In this document: positions 6,115 to 12,172 of the stretch, piece by piece
Layout of the letters: the number at the start of each line of letters is the position of its first letter
Position numbering within the stretch: the stretch's first letter is position 1
NCBI GenBank assembly: GCA_913774795.1
Contig: CAJYIL010000404.1
Coordinates: 1-12,172 of the forward strand
DNA from: Pseudobdellovibrionaceae bacterium
GTDB lineage: Bacteria; Bdellovibrionota; Bdellovibrionia; Bdellovibrionales; JAMPXM01
Length of the DNA: 12,172 nt
Direction: 5' to 3'
Translations under genes and position numbers: made by a program
Notes under the pieces: generated by a model
What the model was told of the DNA's origin: nothing
Databases searched by the model: none
The model's input: only the letters and a program-made list of their open reading frames with translations

Positions 6115-8184
6115 ATGACAAATACCCTGACTCCGCTCTCGATCCCTTCGCGTTTGGCCAAAACCCCGAAAACAAAACCGCGCTACGGCGTCACGGTGCA
6201 ATTGAACTCGGGCGAACAAATGACGGTCGCCGATCCTCGTGCGACACGCGCGATGGTGGCGCTGATGGATATGAATGCCCTCCACGGAGGCGCGGCTTCT
6301 CACTTCGGTGGTCCGTCGGCCTTCGCGGAGTTGATGTCGGCCGCTCACGGCTTGATGTTCGAGATGGCGAACAAGCAAGGCAAGCAGTGGTATGAGGCGT
6401 TCAACTTCGTCAACGACGCCGGCCACTGTGAGAACGGACTTTACGCATTGAAGGCGAACTACGGTTTCGCCGATCTGACAGTCGAGTCGTTGAAGAAATT
6501 CCGCTCGATCGAATCTCCTCTCACGGGTCACGGAGAAGCACACTTGTGGCCGCAAGGTGTTTTGATTTCCAACGGTCCTCTCGGTTCGAGCTTGCCTCAG
6601 GCGCAAGGCCTCGCACTCGCCGACGCTCTCTCGAAAACAAAACGGGTGACGTTGTGTGCTTTGTCGGATGGCGCTGCGATGGAAGGCGAGGCGAAAGAAG
6701 CGCTCGCGGCGATTCCGGGTCTCGCGAAGCGCGGCAAAGTCGCTCCATTTGTTTTGTTTATCTCAGACAACCGCACCAAACTCTCTGGTCGCATCGAGCA
6801 AGATTCGTTCTCGATGGAGCCGACGTTCCAGTCCCTCGAAAAATTAGGCTGGAAAGTCATGCGTCTCGAAGATGGCAACCAACTTCAAGCGTGCGTCTCG
6901 ACTCTCGAAGAGGCGATTCAACAAGCGCAACTCGATCCATCGCAACCGATCGCGATTCACGCGCGAACGATCAAAGGCAAAGGTCACAAAAAATCTGAAG
7001 CGTCTTCGACAGGCGCGCACGGATTCCCATTGAAGAAAGCCGAAGAGATGCCGGCGTTCCTTCAAGAAATCTACGAAGGCGTTGCGACAGGTGTTCCCCA
7101 AGAATTTTCGACATGGGCTCAAGAGCTTTCGAAGTACGAAACCGATAAAGCGGCGACTCCAGCGAAGACGGCTCCAGAAGGCGGACCTGGTGCGGCTCTT
7201 TTGAAGGCGACTCCGTCCGAAAAAATCCAAGTCGGTGTCGCAGCGGCGATGATCAACGCGCGAAAAGCGGGTCACCCCGTGGTGTCGGTGAGCGCCGATC
7301 TTCAAGGCTCGACGGGTGTCGCTGATTTCCAAAAGGCGTTCCCTGACAGTACTCTCGATGTCGGAGTTGCTGAGTCAAACATGATCTCGGTGGCGGCGGG
7401 TCTTTCGATTAACGGATACATTCCGTTCGTTGATACCTTCGCGCAATTCGGTGTCACGAAAGGTGCGTTGCCGTTGACGATGGCCGCTCTCTCGCATGGT
7501 CCGGTCATCGGTGTGTTCTCGCACACAGGTTTCCAGGATGCAGCCGACGGTGCGTCTCACCAAGCGTTGAGCTTCTTCGCTCAAGTCGGTTCGATTCCGC
7601 ACGTTGAGCTTTACTCTTTGAGCACGTCGTCTGAAGCCGAAGCGTTGATCACCGATGCGATCGAATCATTTGCGGCCGATCGCAAGGCGGGTCGCACTCC
7701 GCCAACTCGTTTGTTCTTCTTGGGCCGCGAGAACTTCCCGCGCTCGATCGGTTCTGCAAAAGCGAAGCTCGGCAAATCGCCGGTTCTCCTCGACACGTTC
7801 GGTGACACGAAGTCGTCGGTCACGATCGTCGCGCAAGGCTCGCTCGTACCTGAAGCTTTGAAGGCGGCTGACCTCATGAAAGAAAAAGGCATGGGCGCGA
7901 TCGTCATTCACGGCGCATCGGTGAACCACCCGGATCTCGACACGGTCAAAGCTGCGTTGGCAAAAACCGGCGGCCGCTTGGTGACGGTCGAAGAACATCG
8001 CGTGATTGGCGGAATGGGTTCGATGCTGGTTCGTGAACTCGTTCAGGCGGGCGTTTCTTTGCGCGCGCAGACTCTCGGCGTCGGTGATGAGTTCGGCCAG
8101 TCGGCATATTCGGCGCTCGAGCTGTACAAGAAGCACGGGCTTGATGCGGGTGCGATCGTGAAAGCTGCGCAGTCGCTGACTTAA
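6115..8184 (+). CDS. tkt: Transketolase (divergent)
   Basis: A 689-residue protein with the three-domain order of a full-length transketolase, a thiamine-diphosphate enzyme that moves two-carbon units between sugar phosphates in the pentose phosphate pathway. Apparent equivalents of the active-site histidines are H63 (ASHF), H104 (DAGH) and H139 (TGHGE), and NGPLGSS matches the TGPLGQG region. The diphosphate/metal motif is SDGAAMEG (D185) with SDN (N219) about 34 residues later; its usual first Gly is Ser. The pyrimidine-domain catalytic Glu is E420 in VAESNM (usually AEQNM), followed by the PFVDTFAQF region and DGASHQ (usually DGPTHQ). The C-terminal domain has the VTVEEH motif. The sequence is clearly off the mainstream family but keeps the key chemistry residues. 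A short Lys/Pro/Thr-rich N-terminal extension precedes the core. An in-frame TTG at 6079 is an unlikely alternative start. No operon partner overlaps it. Confidence 0.9.
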   Translation: MTNTLTPLSIPSRLAKTPKTKPRYGVTVQLNSGEQMTVADPRATRAMVALMDMNALHGGAASHFGGPSAFAELMSAAHGLMFEMANKQGKQWYEAFNFVNDAGHCENGLYALKANYGFADLTVESLKKFRSIESPLTGHGEAHLWPQGVLISNGPLGSSLPQAQGLALADALSKTKRVTLCALSDGAAMEGEAKEALAAIPGLAKRGKVAPFVLFISDNRTKLSGRIEQDSFSMEPTFQSLEKLGWKVMRLEDGNQLQACVSTLEEAIQQAQLDPSQPIAIHARTIKGKGHKKSEASSTGAHGFPLKKAEEMPAFLQEIYEGVATGVPQEFSTWAQELSKYETDKAATPAKTAPEGGPGAALLKATPSEKIQVGVAAAMINARKAGHPVVSVSADLQGSTGVADFQKAFPDSTLDVGVAESNMISVAAGLSINGYIPFVDTFAQFGVTKGALPLTMAALSHGPVIGVFSHTGFQDAADGASHQALSFFAQVGSIPHVELYSLSTSSEAEALITDAIESFAADRKAGRTPPTRLFFLGRENFPRSIGSAKAKLGKSPVLLDTFGDTKSSVTIVAQGSLVPEALKAADLMKEKGMGAIVIHGASVNHPDLDTVKAALAKTGGRLVTVEEHRVIGGMGSMLVRELVQAGVSLRAQTLGVGDEFGQSAYSALELYKKHGLDAGAIVKAAQSLT

Positions 8185-8220
8185 AATTAAAAATCCGGAT
8201 CGCGATGTACGCGATCCGGA
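8183..8220 (-). terminator. Strong hairpin after the transketolase, with its T tract on the minus strand
   Basis: TCCGGATCGCG (8194-8204) and CGCGATCCGGA (8210-8220) form a perfect 11-bp stem with a 5-nt loop. On the minus strand the stem is followed by TTTTT, AA and TTTT, a textbook intrinsic terminator. On the plus strand it is followed by CAAAAATC, which is not T-rich. It therefore sits 9 bases after the transketolase stop but looks better suited to stopping transcription arriving from the right. It may still slow or process the plus-strand transcript. The strand is given as minus for that reason. Confidence 0.55.
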
Positions 8221-8320
8221 CAAAAATCTCTCCGCTCAGTTGCTTTTTCGCCGTCACTTGGCCGGCGACTTTGCACATCCACCGTCTTCGGTATCGACCG
8301 CCGTGGATTCAGAGAAGAGT

Positions 8321-8342
8321 CCTCCCCGCGCTAACGAGGAGG
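8321..8342 (+). promoter_or_regulatory. Hairpin sequestering the Shine-Dalgarno of the small ORF
   Basis: CCTCC (8321-8325) pairs with GGAGG (8338-8342). After a single C/A mismatch, CG (8327-8328) pairs with CG (8335-8336), leaving a 6-nt loop. The right arm contains the whole AGGAGG in front of the ATG at 8347, so the fold would hide that ribosome binding site. Any regulatory role is inferred. Confidence 0.35.
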
Positions 8343-8346
8343 CAAT

Positions 8347-8427
8347 ATGAAACGAACCAACCGTCGTTCATATCGGAATAGCGACGAGAAACTTGAACGC
8401 ATGATCAGATGGGCGTGTCTCATGTAG
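8347..8427 (+). CDS. Possible 26-residue basic small protein or leader peptide
   Basis: ATG at 8347 follows a full AGGAGG (8337-8342) after 4 bases, slightly close but workable. The reading frame ends at TAG 8425-8427. The product begins MKRTNRRSYR and ends WACLM, with six Arg and two Lys in 26 residues, so it would be strongly basic at its N-terminus. I recognise no family. It could be a translated leader peptide controlling moxR 98 bases downstream, a small regulator, or a chance ORF. The consensus Shine-Dalgarno is the main support. The length is too short for codon statistics to help. Confidence 0.4.
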   Translation: MKRTNRRSYRNSDEKLERMIRWACLM

Positions 8428-8485
8428 AGCCGGCGGTCGGTGCCACTCGTTCGCGACTAAAACGAGAACCTAGACTTGGTCGAGA

Positions 8486-8514
8486 TCCCCGAAATTCCGA
8501 AAAGAAATCGGGGA
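8486..8514 (+). promoter_or_regulatory. Hairpin overlapping the moxR Shine-Dalgarno
   Basis: TCCCCGA (8486-8492) can pair with TCGGGGA (8508-8514) as a 7-bp stem with a 15-nt A-rich loop. GGGGAG (8510-8515), 9 bases before the moxR ATG, is the ribosome binding site and lies almost wholly in the right arm. The fold could lower moxR translation unless opened by a ribosome, protein or temperature. Confidence 0.35.
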
Positions 8515-8524
8515 GATCAGCGCT

Positions 8525-9466
8525 ATGTCGGCTACCGAAATCGTCGCGAATTTAATGACCAACATCAAAAAAGTGGTCGTCGGAAAAGACGATCAAGTTC
8601 GCGATGCCATTTGCTGTTGGCTCGCCGGCGGGCACTTGTTGATCGAAGATGTTCCCGGCACGGGAAAAACGATTCTTGCGCGCGCGATCGCGAAGTCGGT
8701 GAATTGCCCATTCAGTCGTGTGCAATTCACGCCTGATCTTCTCCCTTCAGACATTATCGGAGCGTCGGTGTACCGACAGAATGAAGGCGTGTTCGAATTC
8801 ATCAAAGGGCCGGTGTTCACATCGGTGCTCCTCGCAGACGAAATCAACCGCGCGACTCCGCGCACTCAGTCAGCTCTGCTTGAAGCCATGAGCGAGCGAC
8901 AAGTCTCGGCAGATGGCCGAACGTACGATCTCGACCCGCTCTTCTTCACGATCGCAACGCAAAACCCGATCGATCAGCTCGGAACGTTCGCGCTCCCCGA
9001 AGCCCAGCTAGATCGTTTCACGATGAAGATTTCGATGGGTTATCCGGAGCGCGCCGAAGAAATCGAAATCCTGAAAAATCAGAACCGGCAACATCCGATT
9101 GTCGCTCTTCAAGCTGTTGAATCGGCGGAGCGCTTTAAGTGGGCGCAGGATCGCCTGCCAGATGTGAGAGTCTCCGCGGAAATTTACGATTACGTGATGA
9201 CGCTCGTCGAACGCACTCGCGCAATGAAAGAGCTTCGCGTGGGCGCGAGCCCTCGTGCGGCAATTGCGCTCGTGCGAACGGCGCAAGCGCTGGCACTCAT
9301 AGACGGGTTGGATTACGTGACGCCTCAGCATGTCTTCGCGCTGATCAAACCTGTTCTCGGTCACCGCATCATCTTGAACGCAGAATCAAAAATGGCCGGG
9401 GTGACAACCGCCGATATTCTCGAGCAAGTCACGAGGGTCACCGCAGTGCCGATGAGGAAGAAGTGA
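8525..9466 (+). CDS. moxR: MoxR-family AAA+ ATPase
   Basis: A 313-residue protein of typical MoxR length. It is a cytoplasmic ring-forming AAA+ ATPase thought to remodel or activate partner proteins, often ones with von Willebrand A-like domains. Visible motifs are Walker A VPGTGKT (43-49), the MoxR-typical QFTPDLLPSDIIG (67-79), Walker B VLLADEINRA (101-110, with D105 and E106), sensor 1 IATQNP (143-148), and the arginine-finger region EAQLDRF (159-165, R164). The C-terminal lid carries GASPRA with the sensor 2 Arg. No catalytic residue appears lost. The start is set by GGGGAG 9 bases upstream. The stop overlaps the next gene: GTG of the DUF58 gene and TGA of moxR share two bases (GTGA), so the two are translationally coupled and probably work together. 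Confidence 0.95.
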   Translation: MSATEIVANLMTNIKKVVVGKDDQVRDAICCWLAGGHLLIEDVPGTGKTILARAIAKSVNCPFSRVQFTPDLLPSDIIGASVYRQNEGVFEFIKGPVFTSVLLADEINRATPRTQSALLEAMSERQVSADGRTYDLDPLFFTIATQNPIDQLGTFALPEAQLDRFTMKISMGYPERAEEIEILKNQNRQHPIVALQAVESAERFKWAQDRLPDVRVSAEIYDYVMTLVERTRAMKELRVGASPRAAIALVRTAQALALIDGLDYVTPQHVFALIKPVLGHRIILNAESKMAGVTTADILEQVTRVTAVPMRKK

Positions 9467-10824
9467 GTCGAGTCGTTCGTGTTCCCTTGCGAGACGCCTG
9501 GAAATCGGGTCTCTCCCGGGACATCGATGAAATCGAGGCGCCACTTCTTTTGAAGTATCGTCACCTTTTGAATCCGACGGTCTTAGCGACCGTCGTGTGG
9601 GCCGTTCTTTTAGTTTCAACGCCTTTTAGCCGCGTCTCGGTGATCAGCTTTTTCGCGTTCTCGGGCTTTCTCGCGGCTTTGTTCTTCGATCTGAAGATGA
9701 AGGCCGAGTCGCTCGTCATCACGCGCGTGCGAGGACAGCGAAGCGTCTATCAAGGCGAGCGCGTGCGAGCTGGATTCGAAGTTCACAACACCGAAGCCTC
9801 AAGCCTTCGAGTCGGCGTCATCGTCGAAGATGTCTTTGAGCCCTCTCGCCGTGCGCTTCTCTCGATCGCAACTGTTCTTTCGATCGGGCCTCGCTCTCGC
9901 ATCTTCATCGGCGAAGAGCGCCTTTGCGATGCCGAGATGGGTGAGAAGTCACTTGGTCCGATGCGTCTCCGCCTCAGAGATCTGTTCGGAATTTTCGAGT
10001 TTCATATCGTCGACGATACGCAGACGATAATTGAACTTCTCCCGCGCGTAAAGCCGGTGCCTGAAGTGCCGGTCGTGGGTTCGCTTTCGTCGATGCACTA
10101 CGGCCTCTACGAAGTTCCAACCCGAGGTTTGAGCGTGAACTTTTCGGGCCTGCGTCCTTTCGCGCACGGGGATTCTCTGCGCCATATCGCCTGGAGAAAA
10201 TCGGCGAAACGCGACGGGCTGATGGTGAAAGAATTCGAGAAAGTCGTAAGCTCCGACATCACGCTTGTTCTCGACATGTCGCCCGGCGTGCACGTGGGCG
10301 TAGAAGCTGAGTCGTCTTGGGAAGCCTCGAAACTTGTCGCTCTTGGAGTTGCCAAGCAACAACTCGATCTTGGAAACTCGATTCAGTTCGTCTCGAACGA
10401 TGTGTTTTTATCAGCGGCGCGCGGAACCGATTTCTTCAGCCTCCTCACTCGCACCGTCACTCATCTTCATCCGTCGACCACGACGTGCGCGAATGCCGTC
10501 ATCGATCGGGCGGAAGAGCAAATAACAGCTGGCTCGACACTTCTTTTCGTAACTGTTTTCGATGCTCAGCAGGCCGAGCGGTCGTTTGCGCGTTTGTGTG
10601 CACTGAAAGATCGGCAAGTGCAGATCTTTGTCATGTTGCTTGAGCCAAACTCATTCTTACTCGGTCGCGGTGAGGCCGAAGCCTTTGGGTATCTCGGGCG
10701 CAACAAAGCGGCTGACCTTCTTGAAGAGAATGTCGCTCGTCTGCGTTCAGCGGGCATCGAAGTCCAAGTGCTTCGCCGGGGCGATGCGCACGCGCGGTGG
10801 TTTACCCACCGAAAGGCGGCGTAA
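9463..10824 (+). CDS. DUF58 domain protein (MoxR partner, membrane-anchored, vWA-like C-terminus)
   Basis: A 453-residue protein. Residues 1-35 are polar. Two hydrophobic segments (about 37-54 and 57-77) form a membrane hairpin, followed by a beta-rich stretch (about 82-200). The DUF58 signature is at 231-248: RPFAHGDSLRHIAWRKSA. A vWA-like fold begins at ITLVLDMSPG (266-275), where the usual metal-site DxSxS reads DMSPG, so the third residue is not Ser. DUF58 proteins are regularly encoded directly after MoxR ATPases and are presumed clients or adaptors; their biochemical role is not settled. The start is GTG at 9463, chosen because it overlaps the moxR stop and has GAGGAAG just upstream (5-base spacing). 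The longer open frame that begins inside moxR lacks any family similarity before this point. The stop overlaps the next start as TAATG. Confidence 0.92.
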   Translation: MSRVVRVPLRDAWKSGLSRDIDEIEAPLLLKYRHLLNPTVLATVVWAVLLVSTPFSRVSVISFFAFSGFLAALFFDLKMKAESLVITRVRGQRSVYQGERVRAGFEVHNTEASSLRVGVIVEDVFEPSRRALLSIATVLSIGPRSRIFIGEERLCDAEMGEKSLGPMRLRLRDLFGIFEFHIVDDTQTIIELLPRVKPVPEVPVVGSLSSMHYGLYEVPTRGLSVNFSGLRPFAHGDSLRHIAWRKSAKRDGLMVKEFEKVVSSDITLVLDMSPGVHVGVEAESSWEASKLVALGVAKQQLDLGNSIQFVSNDVFLSAARGTDFFSLLTRTVTHLHPSTTTCANAVIDRAEEQITAGSTLLFVTVFDAQQAERSFARLCALKDRQVQIFVMLLEPNSFLLGRGEAEAFGYLGRNKAADLLEENVARLRSAGIEVQVLRRGDAHARWFTHRKAA

Positions 10825-12172
10825 TGGAAAGAACTCTTCTCTTCGCGCGCGCGACTCTCTTTATCGCTGTGCTCTCGGCCTTCGAAATCTACGGGCAAAC
10901 AAGAGACTCCAGATCGATCACGATGGTTGTGCTCGCGTTTTTTGCGGCGTTGTTTTGGCGGGATTGGCGATTTAAGTCTTATGACTTCTTTGGCGATCTG
11001 ACGAACGAGTCAGCGAAGCTCCGTCGCAAATCGGTCTTTGTCTTTGGCCATGTGATTGAGAGCAGCGCTCCGGAGTCGCTCGAGCGTGATGTTCTTCTCG
11101 ATGCGGAGTTATTAGCTTACAGGAAGCAATCGTTTGCCGCCTACTGGGGAGTGATCGGTGCTTTCGGTGGGCTCTTCTACTGGCGCTTTGGGATTATCCC
11201 GTACTCGTGGGGAGTCATTGTCGCGTTCTTGGTGAGTTTCCCGCTCGCGTTTGCCACGCATGCGTCTCAGCAGGTGGTTCCTCTGATTTTGAGTTTGCTC
11301 GGAGTTTTGATTTCACTTTGGCGTCATGAGCTTCCTTCGAAAACACTTCTCATCGTCTACGTTTTGAGTTCGTTTGCGGCGATGGCTTTACTTCAGAACA
11401 TTCGGCTGAATTTTATTTCGCCGATCTTCGGTTCATCCTCTTGGCTACAAGCCGTGGTGAAGCGTTCAATCGTGGCAGGAGTCGGGTTCTTCGTTTTAGT
11501 TTACGCAGTCACCAAACTTTTGCCCGAGCGCGCACCGAGTTCATCAGCAGGCCTGGAGACTCCAGCGAAGCCTGAACAGATTGCGGTTCGCGATCGAGCG
11601 ATTGAGACCGTCGCGAAAAGTCTGGCGAAGCTAGAAAACCGAAAGTTCAAACAAGGTCCGTCGAAGCCTCAAGACATCGAGATGGCTCCGCGCAATTCGG
11701 AGACGCCTAGGCAGGCCGAGCAGCCTCAGCCTCAGCGTTCGGGCATTGATCGCCCGGCGTCGAGCGCACGCCCCAAGGTGAGTGCTGCTGATCTTGAGAG
11801 GTTAGCAAAGATGCAGCCTCCAACGCCTGACGGAGGTGGGGGACAAGACTTCGAGCCGCCATCAGGAAAAGGCGGCGCTGATGAAACTCCACGTTTGGCG
11901 GAAGAGCTCAGTCGCAAATCCCCTGAAGAGCTCGCAGACTTGCAGAAGCAACTCGATCAAGAGATGGCTAAGATCGATGAAGCTTTGAAACATCCAGAGA
12001 AGGCGGCCCTTTCGCCTTCGCAGACTCAATCTGCGCAAGCTGAGCAGATCGCAAAGAAAGATCCGACTACGGCGCCGACGACGCCCGATTCTAAAATCCC
12101 GCAAGATTCGAGAGCACTCCATGAGAAACTCGCTAACCTTCAGAGGTTGCGTGAGCAGGTCGATCGAGAGGC
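10824..12172 (+). CDS. Multi-pass membrane protein with long Pro/Gln/Glu-rich and coiled-coil tail, third gene of the MoxR operon (3' partial)
   Basis: The ATG shares one base with the DUF58 stop (TAATG), and AAAGG (10812-10816) lies 7 bases upstream. The frame is open to the window edge, giving 449 codons. Hydrophobic segments lie at about 5-21, 33-46, 105-120, 128-146, 150-166, 172-191 and 211-231. A charged loop (47-104) separates the first pair from the rest. From about 235 the protein is soluble and low in hydrophobics. It has a Pro/Gln/Ser-rich stretch (about 240-350, with a GGGG at 337-340), a helix rich in Glu, Lys and Gln (about 355-395), another Pro/Thr spacer, and a second predicted coiled coil that is cut off at 429-449. 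Its position and multi-helix N-terminus recall TgpA/DUF3488 transglutaminase-like proteins that follow DUF58 genes, but no transglutaminase motif appears in the visible part. The family is not firmly recognised; the missing C-terminus would decide. Confidence 0.8.
   Translation, partial: MERTLLFARATLFIAVLSAFEIYGQTRDSRSITMVVLAFFAALFWRDWRFKSYDFFGDLTNESAKLRRKSVFVFGHVIESSAPESLERDVLLDAELLAYRKQSFAAYWGVIGAFGGLFYWRFGIIPYSWGVIVAFLVSFPLAFATHASQQVVPLILSLLGVLISLWRHELPSKTLLIVYVLSSFAAMALLQNIRLNFISPIFGSSSWLQAVVKRSIVAGVGFFVLVYAVTKLLPERAPSSSAGLETPAKPEQIAVRDRAIETVAKSLAKLENRKFKQGPSKPQDIEMAPRNSETPRQAEQPQPQRSGIDRPASSARPKVSAADLERLAKMQPPTPDGGGGQDFEPPSGKGGADETPRLAEELSRKSPEELADLQKQLDQEMAKIDEALKHPEKAALSPSQTQSAQAEQIAKKDPTTAPTTPDSKIPQDSRALHEKLANLQRLREQVDRE

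Larger units (their letters stand above)
8221..8524 (+). other. Intergenic and leader region upstream of the moxR operon
   Basis: This stretch between the transketolase hairpin and moxR has no long ORF. It holds several short inverted repeats: ATCCAC (8277-8282) with GTGGAT (8303-8308), enclosing a CGGT/ACCG hairpin; CCTCC/GGAGG (8321-8342); CTCGTT (8446-8451) with AACGAG (8461-8466); and TCCCCGA/TCGGGGA (8486-8514). It also holds one plausible 26-codon ORF. I found no convincing -35/-10 pair, so the moxR promoter position is unknown. The density of hairpins suggests a structured 5' leader, but that is an inference. Confidence 0.5.

Noticed and set aside
6039..6161. A longer deaminase starting at 6161
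   Set aside because: It would add about 41 residues before the first zinc motif, more than the family carries, and would overlap the transketolase start.
6001..6606. A 201-codon open frame on the minus strand across the deaminase/transketolase gap
   Set aside because: It lies antisense to two well-supported genes, shows no recognisable domain, and has an Arg/His-rich composition typical of shadow frames.
7666..8223. A 185-codon minus-strand open frame opposite the transketolase
   Set aside because: It is an antisense shadow of a clear gene, with a composition unlike real proteins here and no ribosome binding site seen.
8446..8466. CTCGTT/AACGAG hairpin as a terminator of the small ORF
   Set aside because: The stem is only 6 bp with a 9-nt loop and no following T tract, so it does not support a terminator call.
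9139..9462. An N-terminal extension of the DUF58 gene into moxR
   Set aside because: The extra residues have no family similarity and overlap the conserved MoxR C-terminus in another frame; GTG 9463 has a good ribosome binding site and a coupling overlap.
1..12172. CRISPR array, tRNA/rRNA, insertion sequence or prophage genes
   Set aside because: No regularly spaced repeats, cloverleaf, transposase or phage motifs are visible; coding style is uniform across the window.

Overview
The window is an ordinary-looking piece of bacterial chromosome of moderate GC content (somewhat above 50% by eye). It is densely packed, and neighbouring genes overlap by 1-4 bases. It contains no mobile element, CRISPR array, tRNA or rRNA that I can see. 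The gene styles (a class III cyclase fused to HEAT-like repeats, a divergent transketolase, and a LemA/M48 pair) would suit a Bdellovibrionota-type or other delta-like Gram-negative. That placement is a guess from general resemblance, with low to moderate confidence.

Layout. (1) Bases 1-1893 (+) hold the 3' part of a membrane-anchored class III nucleotide cyclase-like protein with a HEAT-like C-terminal half. It converges tail to tail on (2), a four-gene minus-strand operon read from 6038 down to 1898: adenosine deaminase (add), LemA, a large M48 zinc metalloprotease, and a PaiA-like GNAT acetyltransferase. LemA, the protease and the acetyltransferase are linked by TAATG and ATGA stop/start overlaps. 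(3) A 76-bp divergent intergenic gap separates add from a plus-strand transketolase (6115-8184). (4) Bases 8185-8524 form a non-coding or leader stretch. It holds a strong 11-bp hairpin whose T tract lies on the minus strand, a possible 26-residue small ORF with a consensus Shine-Dalgarno, and two short hairpins that each cover a Shine-Dalgarno. (5) A plus-strand operon follows: MoxR AAA+ ATPase, DUF58 protein, and a multi-pass membrane protein that runs off the right edge. These are coupled by GTGA and TAATG overlaps.

How the genes may work together. MoxR-DUF58-membrane protein is the well-known MoxR/vWA-type arrangement, in which the ATPase is thought to remodel or activate partners at the envelope. 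The third gene occupies the slot where TgpA-like transglutaminases often sit, but the visible part shows only membrane helices and a long Pro/Gln/Glu-rich and coiled-coil region. LemA with a membrane M48 protease is likewise a recurrent envelope pair. The deaminase and transketolase are central nucleotide and sugar metabolism enzymes.

I do not see a clearly new system. The items most worth a second look are the structured leader of the moxR operon with its small ORF, the cyclase domain that keeps both metal aspartates but lacks the usual base-recognition and transition-state residues, the unusual third gene of the MoxR operon, and the over-representation of CGATCG across the window.
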